Positions 6,859-14,739 are shown, numbered from the stretch's first letter. The stretch: DNA of 32,166 bases from Streptomonospora alba (GCF_000826685.1 NZ_JROO01000049.1:1-32166), one strand, 5' to 3'. Numbers and translations: made by a program. The notes: generated by a model not told the origin, from the sequence alone.

Positions 6859-8586
6859 TCACTCCTGCAGAGCGGCGTCGACCGCCCGCTGCACGGTCCG
6901 GCGCAGCGTCGCGGAGTCGGCGCGCCCGGTGCGCACCTCGACGACGCGCAGCCCTTCCCCCAGCAGGGCCTTGGGCAGATCGGAGGCCCACTCCAGGCAG
7001 GTGTAGGGCACATCGGCCATCTGGGCCACCCGCTCCATCGAGACGCCGTGGGGTGTGCCGAACAGCCGCTCGAAGCGGGGGTGGCCCGCCTGCTCCAGGC
7101 CGGAGAAGATCCCGCCGCCGTCGTTGTTCACGGCCACCACGGCCAGGTCCGGGCGCGGTTCGTCGGGGCCCAGCACCAGCCCGTTCTGGTCGTGCAGCAT
7201 CGCCAGATCCCCCAGCAGCGCGAAGGCGCTGCCGCCGCCCGCGCTGCGGTGGGCCAGCGCAGCTCCCACGGCCGCCGACACCGTGCCGTCGATGCCGCTG
7301 GCCCCGCGGTTGCCGATGATGCGCGCACCGCAGCGGGCGCTCATCGCGGCGTCGAGGTCGCGGATGGGCATGCTCGACCCGGCGAACAGCAGCGAGCCGT
7401 TGGGCGCCTGGGCCGCGAGGTCGCGCGCAAGGCGGAGTTCGCTCAGCGCCTCCTCGGCGTCGAGGACCCGGTCGACCGCGGCTCGCGCCCGCCCTTCTGC
7501 CTGCCGCCAGGAACGCGCCCAGGCGGTATCGGGGTCGGCGCCTGCGGGGGCGGCCACGCCCGGGACGACGTCGGTAACGGTACGCACGGGGTCGGCGAAG
7601 CACCGCGGAGTGCCCACCGCGATGTGGCGCTGCGCGCTGCGCAGGTAGGCCAGCAGCTGGCGCGAGAGCCCGGGCCGCCCCGCGGTGACGACGAGCTCGG
7701 GTGAGTGCTCGGCCAGGAACCGCGGCGAGGCCAGCAGGTGGCGATAGGCCGAGACCGCCTCGCCCCGGCGCGCGTTGGACGTGGGCTCGGCCAGCACCGG
7801 CCAGCCGGTCTCGGCGGCCAGCGCCAACAGGGGGATCGGATCGTAGTCGCCGTCGCCGCAGACCACCACGCCGCGCTCCACCGCCGGCAGCTCCGCGGGT
7901 GCGGGGTCGCCGGGGTCGTGTCGGCTTTCGATCCAGGGCCGCCCGCCCGCGCGCCCGCTCAGCGGCTCGGGCCAGTCGCCGGCGTCCTCCAGGGACGGGA
8001 CGGTGTTCGCAGCCGCCTCCTGGGGACCGCCGGGCTCCGGCAGCGGCAGGTCGGGCATCAGGGGGTCGCGGAAGGCGAGGTTGAGATGCACGGGGCCGGG
8101 GCGCTCGGCCCCCTGGGCCGCGGCCCAGGCTCGGCAGGCCAGCGACCGCCAGTAGGCCGCCATGCCCGGTACCGGCTCGGGGATCCCCACTTCGGCGAAC
8201 ATCCGTACCGCGGAGCCGAACAGGCCGATCTGGTCGACGGTCTGATTGGCGCCGGTTCCGCGCAGCTCCGGCGGGCGGTCGGCGGTGAGCACCAGCAGCG
8301 GCACGCCGCTCTCGTCGGACTCCAGCACAGCGGGGTGGAAGTTGGCCGCGGCGGTGCCCGAGGTGCACACCAGCGCGGCGGGGCGGCGCTGGGCGCGGGC
8401 CAGGCCCGCGGCGAGGTAGGACGCCGACCGCTCGTCGATGCGGACGTGCACCCGGACGTCCGGGTGGGCGGCCAGGGCCAGCGCCAGGGGTGTGGAGCGC
8501 GACCCCGGCGCGACGACGGCCTCGGCCAGCCCGCACCGGGCCAGTTCGTCGACGAGGACGCGCGCCAGAGCGGTAGACGGGTTCAT
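6859..8586 (-). CDS. menD: 2-succinyl-5-enolpyruvyl-6-hydroxy-3-cyclohexene-1-carboxylate synthase
   Basis: 575-residue thiamine-diphosphate enzyme joining isochorismate and 2-oxoglutarate to give SEPHCHC, the step after MenF. The N-terminal PYR domain carries APGSRSTPL (26-34) and the catalytic glutamate in RIDERSASYLAAG (Glu52), then TSGTAAANFHPAV and LTADRPPELR. The C-terminal PP domain carries the metal/ThDP signature GDLAMLHD (Asp460) followed by VNNDGGGIFS. Length is typical. The ATG at 8586 opens a perfect MenD N-terminus; the ribosome binding site (GAGAG) is modest. A 385-bp spacer with a 20-bp palindrome precedes it, so it is probably not simply read through from menC. Confidence 0.95.
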   Translation of the reverse strand: MNPSTALARVLVDELARCGLAEAVVAPGSRSTPLALALAAHPDVRVHVRIDERSASYLAAGLARAQRRPAALVCTSGTAAANFHPAVLESDESGVPLLVLTADRPPELRGTGANQTVDQIGLFGSAVRMFAEVGIPEPVPGMAAYWRSLACRAWAAAQGAERPGPVHLNLAFRDPLMPDLPLPEPGGPQEAAANTVPSLEDAGDWPEPLSGRAGGRPWIESRHDPGDPAPAELPAVERGVVVCGDGDYDPIPLLALAAETGWPVLAEPTSNARRGEAVSAYRHLLASPRFLAEHSPELVVTAGRPGLSRQLLAYLRSAQRHIAVGTPRCFADPVRTVTDVVPGVAAPAGADPDTAWARSWRQAEGRARAAVDRVLDAEEALSELRLARDLAAQAPNGSLLFAGSSMPIRDLDAAMSARCGARIIGNRGASGIDGTVSAAVGAALAHRSAGGGSAFALLGDLAMLHDQNGLVLGPDEPRPDLAVVAVNNDGGGIFSGLEQAGHPRFERLFGTPHGVSMERVAQMADVPYTCLEWASDLPKALLGEGLRVVEVRTGRADSATLRRTVQRAVDAALQE

Positions 8587-8687
8587 GCGGTCTCTCTAGT
8601 TCGTCAATGTGTGTACAAGTATCGGCGCGGTCGGCGGGACGGCGTCACCGGCCCTCCGCGTGCCCGCGACCGCCCGGGAGGAGTCGC

Positions 8688-8707
8688 CGTGCCGACCGGT
8701 CGGCACG
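8688..8707. promoter_or_regulatory. 20-bp perfect palindrome upstream of menD (candidate operator)
   Basis: CGTGCCGACCGGTCGGCACG is fully self-complementary and lies 102 bp upstream of the menD start. Its centre GACCGGTC and overall length resemble operators of TetR-type dimers, but the cognate regulator cannot be named. The palindrome also covers the start codon of the small plus-strand frame in this spacer. Confidence 0.5.
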
Positions 8708-8830
8708 ACCGCACGCCGCTGCCGGCGGGCGCGAGGCAGGGCTCGCTGAAGACACCGATCCCCCGTCGTGTAACGGACCGCGCAGCGCTGTCCGTCCCCG
8801 CAGGCGGATGAATCCCCCGGACTGTGACCG

Positions 8831-8866
8831 GAATCGCCGTGCTCGGGAACCCGGAACCGGCGATTC
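8831..8866. other. Nested stem-loop in the menC-menD spacer
   Basis: Outer arms GAATCGCCG (8831-8839) and CGGCGATTC (8858-8866) pair perfectly and enclose a second pair CGGG/CCCG (8844-8847, 8850-8853). It lies about 105 nt after the menC stop on the minus strand and could be a terminator or mRNA 3' end; no T-tract follows on either strand. Confidence 0.4.
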
Positions 8867-8971
8867 GGACCGGGGCACGCCCCTTCCCCTCTCCGACGCA
8901 TGCGGCGCGCCCTGCCTATCGACAGGAGTACCCGATCCCACGCGTTCAACCGAGGGAACCCAAAAACTCGA

Positions 8972-10030
8972 TCAATCGCCGCTCGCCCGCGGGCCGGCAC
9001 CCGGGTCGACGTCCCCGGCCACCGAGGCGCGTCGGGCCGCCTCTGCGCGGCGCAGCCACGGGCCGGCGTCGGCCTCGACGGCGGCGATCCGGTCGGGGTC
9101 CACATCGGGGCGGCGAACCGGAACGCGGCCCTCGTGGGGCAGCAGCGGGTCGGCGGCCACGTCGGCCTCCAGCAGGTGCATCGTGGCCAGTCCGCAGGCG
9201 TAGGGCAGTTCGGGCAGGGCCGCGGCGAGCGCGACGCCGGCGGCCAGGCCCACCGAGGTCTCCACGGCGCTGGAGACCACCACGGGCAGCCCGCAGGCCT
9301 CGGCGACCTCCAGCGCGGCGCGCACTCCGCCCAAGGGCTGCACCTTCACCACGACGATGTCGGCGGCGCCGGCGGCGCGCACGCGCAGCGGGTCCTCGGC
9401 GCGCCGGATCGACTCGTCGGCGGCCACGGGCACCCCGGTGCGGCTCCGCACCCGGGCCAGTTCCTCCGGCGTGGCGCAGGGCTGCTCCACGTACTCCAGG
9501 TCGAAGCGCGACAGCTCGGCCAGCATCCGCACCGCGGTGTCGGGGTCCCACGCGCCGTTGGCGTCGATGCGCACCCGCCCCCGCGGGCCGATGGCATCAC
9601 GCACGGCCTCGATGCGAGCGATGTCGTCGGCGGGCTCCTGACCGGCCTCGGCGACTTTGACCTTGGCCGTGGAGCACCCGCCCTCGGCCACGATGCGGGC
9701 CGCCCGCTCGGGACCCACGGCCGGCACCGTGACGTTGACCGGGATGCTGTCGCGCACGGGGGCCGGCCAGCCCTGCTCGGCGGCCTCGCGGCACGCCGCC
9801 CACCAGCGCGAGCACTCGCGCGGGCCGTACTCGGGGAAGGGCGAGAACTCGCCCCAGCCGGCGGGGCCGCGCACCAGCAGGCCTTCGCGCACGTCGATGC
9901 CCCGAAAGCGGGTGCGCATCGGTATGGCGAACGCGCGCGCCTCGGCCGTGCCGCTGTGGCTGCCCAATCCGCCTCCCGCCGGGTGTGTTCCTTCTGGGGC
10001 GTGCGCGGCGCCCGCCGGGGCCGCGCTCAC
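8972..10030 (-). CDS. menC: o-Succinylbenzoate synthase
   Basis: Enolase-superfamily dehydratase converting SHCHC to o-succinylbenzoate. With the GTG at 10030 it is 352 residues. Family residues are all visible: KVK with Lys123 and the base Lys125, metal ligands Asp156 (DANG), Glu182 (EQP) and Asp205 (DES), and the second lysine Lys229 in VVVKVQPLGG. The family-like start is the RAFAIPMRTRFRG segment at residue 32, so the Ala/Gly-rich first 20 residues are suspect. A TTG at 9967 with GGGAGG four nt upstream is a good alternative start, giving 331 residues. It follows menB by about 70 bp (or 132 bp with the TTG start), so menB-menC are probably co-transcribed. Confidence 0.93.
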   Translation of the reverse strand: MSAAPAGAAHAPEGTHPAGGGLGSHSGTAEARAFAIPMRTRFRGIDVREGLLVRGPAGWGEFSPFPEYGPRECSRWWAACREAAEQGWPAPVRDSIPVNVTVPAVGPERAARIVAEGGCSTAKVKVAEAGQEPADDIARIEAVRDAIGPRGRVRIDANGAWDPDTAVRMLAELSRFDLEYVEQPCATPEELARVRSRTGVPVAADESIRRAEDPLRVRAAGAADIVVVKVQPLGGVRAALEVAEACGLPVVVSSAVETSVGLAAGVALAAALPELPYACGLATMHLLEADVAADPLLPHEGRVPVRRPDVDPDRIAAVEADAGPWLRRAEAARRASVAGDVDPGAGPRASGD

Positions 10031-10099
10031 AGGAGCCGCGGCGCCCCCGGCGGCGGCCCCGTGACCGCCGCGGCATCCGGCCAGGGGCGGCCTCCGGTC

Positions 10100-10948
10100 C
10101 TAGGGGCGGCGCGGGAAGCGGTCGAACTCCGGGCGCCGCTTCTCCTTGAAGGCGTCGCGGCCCTCTTGGGCCTCGTCGCTCATGTAGTAGAGCATCGTGG
10201 CGTCGCCGGCGAACTGCTGCATGCCGGCCGCGCCGTCGCTGACCGCGTTGATGGCGCCCTTGACCATGCGCAGCGCCAGCGGGGACTTCTCCAGCATCTC
10301 CCGCGCCCAGGCGACCGTCTCCTCCTCAAGGCGCTCCAGCGGGACGACGGTGTTGACCATCCCCATCTCGCGCGCCTCCTCGGCGGTGTACTGGCGGCAC
10401 AGGTACCAGATTTCGCGCGCCTTCTTCAGCCCCACCGTCTGGGCCAGCAGCCACGAGCCGTATCCGCCGTCGAAGGAGCCGACCTTGGGCCCGGTCTGGC
10501 CGAACCTGGCGTTGTCGGCGGCGATGGTCAGGTCGCAGCAGACCTGCAGCACGTTGCCGCCGCCGATCGCCCACCCGGCGACCATGCAGACCACCGGTTT
10601 GGGCAGGCGGCGGATCTGCACCTGAAGGTCGAGCACGTTGAGCCGGCCGATGCCCTGGCGGGCCACGGTGTCGTCACCCATGTAGCCGTCGTCGCCGCGG
10701 ATCTTCTGGTCGCCGCCGGAACAGAACGCCTGGTCGCCGGCACCGGTGAAGATGATCACGCCGACCTCGGAGTCGTCGCGGGCGGCGTTGAAGGCGTCCT
10801 GGAGCTCGAAGAGGGTCTGGGGCCGGAAGGCGTTGTGGCGCTCCGGCCGGTTGATCGTGATCTTGGCGATCCCCTCGGCGGTCTCGTAGATGATGTCGGC
10901 GTACTCGCCCGACCGCTGCCACTCCACGCCACTCACGACTGCCGTCAT
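10100..10948 (-). CDS. menB: 1,4-Dihydroxy-2-naphthoyl-CoA synthase
   Basis: Crotonase-fold enzyme that cyclises o-succinylbenzoyl-CoA to DHNA-CoA. From the ATG at 10948 it has 282 residues. Motifs: [14 protein letters not shown], the oxyanion-hole segment [24 protein letters not shown], and the MenB-specific [13 protein letters not shown] with the active-site aspartate. The conserved end [16 protein letters not shown] is typical of MenB. The start is uncertain: AAGGAG abuts the ATG at 10948, a GTG at 10936 would have better spacing, and a GTG at 10978 adds ten residues. It is divergent from menE. Confidence 0.95.
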   Translation of the reverse strand: MTAVVSGVEWQRSGEYADIIYETAEGIAKITINRPERHNAFRPQTLFELQDAFNAARDDSEVGVIIFTGAGDQAFCSGGDQKIRGDDGYMGDDTVARQGIGRLNVLDLQVQIRRLPKPVVCMVAGWAIGGGNVLQVCCDLTIAADNARFGQTGPKVGSFDGGYGSWLLAQTVGLKKAREIWYLCRQYTAEEAREMGMVNTVVPLERLEEETVAWAREMLEKSPLALRMVKGAINAVSDGAAGMQQFAGDATMLYYMSDEAQEGRDAFKEKRRPEFDRFPRRP

Positions 10949-11041
10949 CTCCTTCGCTTCGTCCTCCGGCTGGGGCACCGGGTCCGGCCGACCGGCGGGC
11001 CGGCCCGGGGCCGGGGCCGCACCCGGACCCGTCGCAGGCCA

Positions 11042-11047
11042 ACCCTA
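11042..11047 (-). promoter_or_regulatory. Candidate menB -10 element
   Basis: On the minus strand TAGGGT (TANNNT type) lies about 94 bp upstream of menB, with GCGACC about 18 nt further upstream as a partial TTGACN-like -35. This would give menB a leader of roughly 85 nt and start transcription opposite to menE. Confidence 0.4.
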
Positions 11048-11126
11048 ATCGCTTCGGCACACGTGGTCGCACCCGCCGCCGCGTTCGGGGGCCCGGCTCC
11101 CGGCGCGGGCCGTGATCCGGCGGCGC

Positions 11127-11132
11127 TAGGCT
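11127..11132 (+). promoter_or_regulatory. -10 element of a probable leaderless menE promoter
   Basis: TAGGCT matches TANNNT and ends 8 nt before the GTG at 11141. No Shine-Dalgarno sequence lies between them, and no clear -35 is seen. Same geometry as menF. Confidence 0.5.
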
Positions 11133-11140
11133 TGGCCGAC

Positions 11141-12337
11141 GTGGCGAACCGACCGTTGCAGGCGGTGGTGGGCCTGGAGCCGGCCGAACTCACCGACCTG
11201 CTCAGCGACGCACTGCAGGAGCGCGGCCCCGCGCTGCTGCCCCTCGACCCCGCCCTGCCGCGGCCCCGCCTGGAGGCCGTGCTGGAGGCGATGCGCCCCG
11301 CCTCTCTGCGCACCCCCGAGGGCGTGACACACCTGGGCGGCAGCCGCGGCACGGGCGAGGACATCGCTCTGACCATCGCGACCTCCGGCTCGACCGGCAC
11401 GCCCAAGGGCGTCGAGCTGCCCGCGCCGGCCCTGCTCGCCTCGGCCCGCGCCTCGCTGCGGCGCATCGGGGCCGCCGAGGGCGACCGGTGGCTGTGCGTG
11501 CTGCCGCACGCCCACATCTCCGGACTGCTGGTCCTCGTCCGCGCACTGGCCGCCGGCACCGAGCCCGTCGTCGAGCCCTTCGAGCCCGCCGCGGCGATGC
11601 GCGCCGCCGCGCGCCATCGCCCGCACGTCTCCCTGGTGCCCACTCAGCTGCGCCGGCTCGTGGACGCGGGCTGCGACCTGTCGGCCTTCGGCACGATCCT
11701 GGTGGGCGGCGCCGCCGCTCAGCCGCACCTGCTGGAAGCCGCCCGCGTCGCCGGCGGCCGCGTGGTCACCACCTACGGCATGAGCGAGACGTCCGGCGGC
11801 TGCGTCTACGACGGCGAGCCGCTGGAGGGGGTGCATGCGCGTCTGGAGGACGACGGCAGGATCCTGCTGGGCGGGCCGGTGCTCTTCTCCGGGTACCGCC
11901 TGGACCCCGGCGCCACGGCCGTAAGCCTGGTGCCCGGCGAGGACGGCGCGCGGTGGCTGCGTACCAGCGACCTGGGCCGCTTCGACGCCCGGGGGCGCCT
12001 GGTGGTGCGCGGGCGGCTGGACGACGTCGTCAACACCGGCGGACACAAGGTGGTGCCCGGCGAGGTCGCCGCACTGCTGATGCGGCTGGACTCCGTCGCC
12101 GATGCCGCGGTGGTCGGCCGCCCCGACCCCGAGTGGGGCCAGCGCGTGACCGCGGTCGTGGTCCCCGCCGACCCGGCGGCCCCGCCCGGTCTGGAGGAGG
12201 TGCGCGCGTGGGTGGCGCAGCACCTGCCTCGCTACGCGGCGCCGCGCGAGCTGGAGATCCGCTCCAGTCTGCCCCTTCTGACCTCGGGAAAACCCGATCT
12301 GGCGACCCTGCGCGCGGGGGCTGTCGAGCGCGATTGA
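11141..12337 (+). CDS. menE: o-Succinylbenzoate--CoA ligase
   Basis: 398-residue acyl-CoA synthetase (ANL superfamily) that adenylates and thioesterifies o-succinylbenzoate for MenB. The phosphate loop ATSGSTGTPKG (about residues 83-93), the aromatic/adenine block TTYGMSETSGG, the hinge aspartate region GRLDDVVNTGGHKV and the C-terminal catalytic-lysine motif LTSGKPDL are present. It is shorter than the roughly 450-490 residues of enterobacterial and bacillar MenE because the N-terminal part before the phosphate loop is short, which is common in actinobacteria. The frame is open far upstream, but that part is antisense to menB and menC; the GTG at 11141 is chosen from family length and the -10 element before it. 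Confidence 0.92.
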   Translation: MANRPLQAVVGLEPAELTDLLSDALQERGPALLPLDPALPRPRLEAVLEAMRPASLRTPEGVTHLGGSRGTGEDIALTIATSGSTGTPKGVELPAPALLASARASLRRIGAAEGDRWLCVLPHAHISGLLVLVRALAAGTEPVVEPFEPAAAMRAAARHRPHVSLVPTQLRRLVDAGCDLSAFGTILVGGAAAQPHLLEAARVAGGRVVTTYGMSETSGGCVYDGEPLEGVHARLEDDGRILLGGPVLFSGYRLDPGATAVSLVPGEDGARWLRTSDLGRFDARGRLVVRGRLDDVVNTGGHKVVPGEVAALLMRLDSVADAAVVGRPDPEWGQRVTAVVVPADPAAPPGLEEVRAWVAQHLPRYAAPRELEIRSSLPLLTSGKPDLATLRAGAVERD

Positions 12338-12348
12338 CGCGACAGCCC
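12318..12348 (+). terminator. Hairpin overlapping the menE stop
   Basis: Arms GGGCTGTCG (12318-12326) and CGACAGCCC (12340-12348) pair perfectly around a 13-nt loop that contains the menE stop codon. It is a plausible T-less terminator for menE. Confidence 0.5.
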
Positions 12349-12725
12349 GCGGGCAGGATGATCGGTGACCGCGATCTTTCGGTAACGGATCCGCCTATCG
12401 GGGAACTTCGCACGCCGGACAGGCGTCTACCAAGGCACCGAATCCAACCCCTCGCGACGAAGGAGGCCGGCGGTGCGGATCGGCTGGCATCGGCCCCGCG
12501 GACGCCGCTGTGCGGCTGCGCCGAGGGAGCCGCGGACCGTTCGCCCATACCCGTTCCACGGAGCCGCCCACGCCGCATCGGAGCGTGATCTAGACCACGT
12601 CCCGCGAGATCCAATCGAGACCGGGAACATTTGACTCTCTGACGCGTTAGACATAGTGGCGTGCGAACACGGCGGGCTCCTAACCGCCACGCGCCTTACG
12701 TCTTGGAAGGGAGGGAGGTGCCTTC
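12338..12725. other. 388-bp spacer between menE and the sigma factor gene
   Basis: Contains the promoter region of the sigma factor gene and a 53-codon frame (12473-12634) preceded by GAAGGAGG with 6-nt spacing. Its conceptual product begins MRIGWHRPRGRRC and is Arg/His/Pro-rich. Third-position GC is about 70%, near background, so I list it as a possible small ORF rather than as a gene. Its stop overlaps the -35 hexamer of the sigma gene promoter. Confidence 0.45.
12623..12659 (+). promoter_or_regulatory. Overlapping SigR/SigH-type and housekeeping promoters of the sigma factor gene
   Basis: GGGAAC (12623-12628) followed after 16-17 nt by CGTT (12645-12648) matches the GGAAY-N(17-18)-GTT type recognised by SigR (Streptomyces) or SigH (Mycobacterium). 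Overlapping it, TTGACT (12631-12636), a 17-nt spacer and TAGTGG (12654-12659) resemble an HrdB/SigA promoter. Streptomyces hrdB is known to have a SigR-dependent promoter, so this arrangement is biologically credible. The -10 TAGTGG is imperfect. Confidence 0.5.
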
Positions 12726-14057
12726 ATGTCGCGCACTGCCCTAGCCACTTCTGCCACGGTGGCGGAGACCGCAACCGGCAAGGATGTCGCGTCCGCGTCG
12801 TCTTTGGACGAGCTGATCACCCGAGGGCGCTCCCAGGGACACCTGTCCCTTGCGGAGCTCCGCGCCGCGTTCACCGCTGCGGGTATCAGCCCGGCCGACG
12901 GCCGCTCCATCCTGCGTGAACTCGCCGACGCCGGCGTGCGGCTCGCCAACGGGGGCGGCGACGCCGCGGTGGAGTCCGTCGACGCCGACGCCGAGGACGA
13001 AGCGCTTGAGGAGGCGCTCGACACCGCACCCCGCGAGCCCGACGAGGCCAAGTCCGAGGATACCGAAGAGGTCAGCCTGCCCGCCCAGGAGCCGGAGGCT
13101 CCCGAGGCCGACCTCGACGACCAGTCGCCCGCCATGGGCGACTCCGTCCACACCTACCTCAAGGCCATCGGCCGCCGCCAGCTGCTGACCGCCGAGGAGG
13201 AGGTCGACCTCGCCAAGCGGATCGAGGCCGGGCTCTACGCCGAGTACCGCCTGGGCACCCTCGAGGAGTCCCCCGGACCCGAGGAACTCACGGAGGCCGA
13301 CCACGAGGACCTCACCGAGATCGCCGAGGACGGCCGACGCGCCAAGCAGCACATGCTCGAAGCCAACCTGCGGCTGGTCGTCTCGGTCGCCAAGAAGTAC
13401 AGCGACCGCGGGATGTCCCTGCTGGACGTGGTGCAGGAGGGCAACCTCGGCCTGATCCGGGCCGTGGAGAAGTTCGACTACACCAAGGGCTTCAAGTTCT
13501 CCACGTACGCCATGTGGTGGATCCGCCAGGCCATACAGCGCGGTTTCGCCGACTCGGCCCGCACCATCCGGCTGCCCGTGCACGTCCTGGAGCTGCTCAG
13601 CAAGGTCAGCCGCCTGGAGCGGGACATGCACCAGACCCTGGGCCGCGAGCCCACCCCGGAGGAGTTGGCCAAGGAGCTGGACAAGTCGCCGTCGCAGATC
13701 GAGGAACTGCTGCGGATCACCCGCCAGCCCATCAGCCTCGATTCCACCATCGGCGAGGACGGCGAGACCCGCATCGGCGACCTCATCGAGGACATCGACG
13801 CCTCCGAAGCCTCCGAGGTGGTCGACCGGCAGCTGATGGCCGACCAGCTCCGCAGCGCGCTGGACGACCTCGAACCGCGCGAGGCGACCATCATGTCGCT
13901 GCGCTTCGGGCTGATGGACGGGCGTCCGCGGACCCTGGACGAGATCGGCAAGCACCTCGGCCTGACCCGCGAGCGCATCCGCCAGCTGGAGAAGCAGTCG
14001 CTGTCGAAGCTGCGGCACCCCAGCCGGGCCCAGCAGCTGCTCGACTTCGCGAGCTGA
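12726..14057 (+). CDS. Principal-type RNA polymerase sigma-70 factor (RpoD/SigA/HrdB family)
   Basis: 443-residue sigma factor directing RNA polymerase to housekeeping-type promoters. Regions in order: a region 1.1-like helical segment (about 25-75), an acidic linker, region 1.2 ([29 protein letters not shown]), region 2 with the nearly invariant core from [13 protein letters not shown] through [14 protein letters not shown] to [13 protein letters not shown], region 3, and region 4 ([14 protein letters not shown], then [19 protein letters not shown]). The ATG at 12726 follows GGGAGGGAGG. The C-terminus ends [15 protein letters not shown] rather than the RDYLD end I know from HrdB/SigA, so it could be a group 2 paralogue. 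It is monocistronic by the two hairpins that follow. Confidence 0.92.
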   Translation: MSRTALATSATVAETATGKDVASASSLDELITRGRSQGHLSLAELRAAFTAAGISPADGRSILRELADAGVRLANGGGDAAVESVDADAEDEALEEALDTAPREPDEAKSEDTEEVSLPAQEPEAPEADLDDQSPAMGDSVHTYLKAIGRRQLLTAEEEVDLAKRIEAGLYAEYRLGTLEESPGPEELTEADHEDLTEIAEDGRRAKQHMLEANLRLVVSVAKKYSDRGMSLLDVVQEGNLGLIRAVEKFDYTKGFKFSTYAMWWIRQAIQRGFADSARTIRLPVHVLELLSKVSRLERDMHQTLGREPTPEELAKELDKSPSQIEELLRITRQPISLDSTIGEDGETRIGDLIEDIDASEASEVVDRQLMADQLRSALDDLEPREATIMSLRFGLMDGRPRTLDEIGKHLGLTRERIRQLEKQSLSKLRHPSRAQQLLDFAS

Positions 14058-14066
14058 TCGGCTGGA

Positions 14067-14108
14067 CCGCATCGCCCGCCCCGCCCTCGACCGAGGCGGG
14101 CGATGCGG
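14067..14108 (+). terminator. First hairpin after the sigma factor gene
   Basis: Arms 14067-14080 and 14095-14108 form a perfect 14-bp stem (CCGCATCGCCCGCC and its complement) around a 14-nt loop, beginning 10 nt after the stop. No T-tract follows. Confidence 0.6.
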
Positions 14109-14129
14109 CCGCAACAGGACCGACACCGG

Positions 14130-14165
14130 CCCCGTGCCCGCCACCGTGCGGGCACGGGGTCTTTT
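14130..14165 (+). terminator. Intrinsic terminator of the sigma factor gene
   Basis: A perfect 12-bp stem (14130-14141 with 14148-14159; CCCCGTGCCCGC and its complement) with a 6-nt loop is followed directly by TCTTTT. This is the only textbook T-tailed terminator I found in the window. Confidence 0.9.
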
Positions 14166-14299
14166 CACGCTCTTCGGACCGCCTCGCCCGGCGCGGGACC
14201 GCCACCGCCCGCAAATCCGCGGTCGGGGTATCCCTGAGGTTCCCCCGAAATCCGCGCTCGGGTGCGGTCGGCCGCCCGCACCCGGGGGAGAATGCGGAT

Positions 14300-14716
14300 A
14301 TGGCAGACAACACGCCCGACACCGCGCCGACTGAGAAACCCGCGCCTGCCACCGGCGCCGGCACTCCCGATTCCGACATCGCGGCCGCGTTGCGGGCCTC
14401 GCGCGACCTCGGGGCCGACTACGACGACGCGATCGCCGACGCCATCGTGGATCGGCTGGACCACACCGTCGACGAGCGTGTCGGCCGCCGCCTCGCCGAG
14501 GCGGGGATCGACACGCGGACCCAGGGCAAGGCACCCGCCAAGAGCTCCGATGAGCAGTGGTCCGATCCGCGCTTGATCATGGGGCTGCTGGCGATGTGCT
14601 TCGTGATCCCGCTGACCGCGATCGGCGGCAGCTACATGGGCGCCACCGGCGTCGTCCTCGCCTGGGCGGGAACCCTGGTCTTCTACCTCATCAGCGTCAT
14701 CGGCATCCGGCGCTGA
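14300..14716 (+). CDS. Small two-helix membrane protein of unknown function
   Basis: 138-residue protein. The first 85 or so residues are soluble, Asp/Ala-rich, with a helical segment ALRASRDLGADYDDAIADAIVDRLDHTVDERVGRR in two parts, then two hydrophobic segments (about 92-112 and 114-135) ending in IGIRR. I recognise no named domain; related-looking proteins are common in actinomycetes near regulators. ATG at 14300 follows GGGGGAG with suitable spacing. It follows the sigma factor terminator and converges with the GntR gene 23 bp away. Confidence 0.75.
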   Translation: MADNTPDTAPTEKPAPATGAGTPDSDIAAALRASRDLGADYDDAIADAIVDRLDHTVDERVGRRLAEAGIDTRTQGKAPAKSSDEQWSDPRLIMGLLAMCFVIPLTAIGGSYMGATGVVLAWAGTLVFYLISVIGIRR

Positions 14717-14739
14717 CCCCGCCGCCGACCGCCGCCGCT

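Larger units (their letters stand above)
8587..8971. other. 385-bp spacer between menC and menD, structured, no firm gene
   Basis: Despite the shared orientation of menC and menD, this spacer is unusually long for an operon. It contains a 20-bp palindrome, a nested hairpin at 8831-8866 and, on the plus strand, a 40-codon frame (8689-8811) with GGGAGGAG five nt before its GTG. That frame has lower third-position GC than the neighbouring genes, so I do not call it a gene. Confidence 0.5.

Noticed and set aside
8900-11140. Very long plus-strand open frame leading into menE
   Set aside because: It runs antisense to menB and menC and has Ala/Gly/Arg/His-rich shadow composition; family similarity starts only at the GTG at 11141.
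12741-14534. Long minus-strand open frame opposite the sigma factor gene
   Set aside because: Antisense shadow of a GC-rich gene; no family features, low-complexity Gly/Leu/Val composition.
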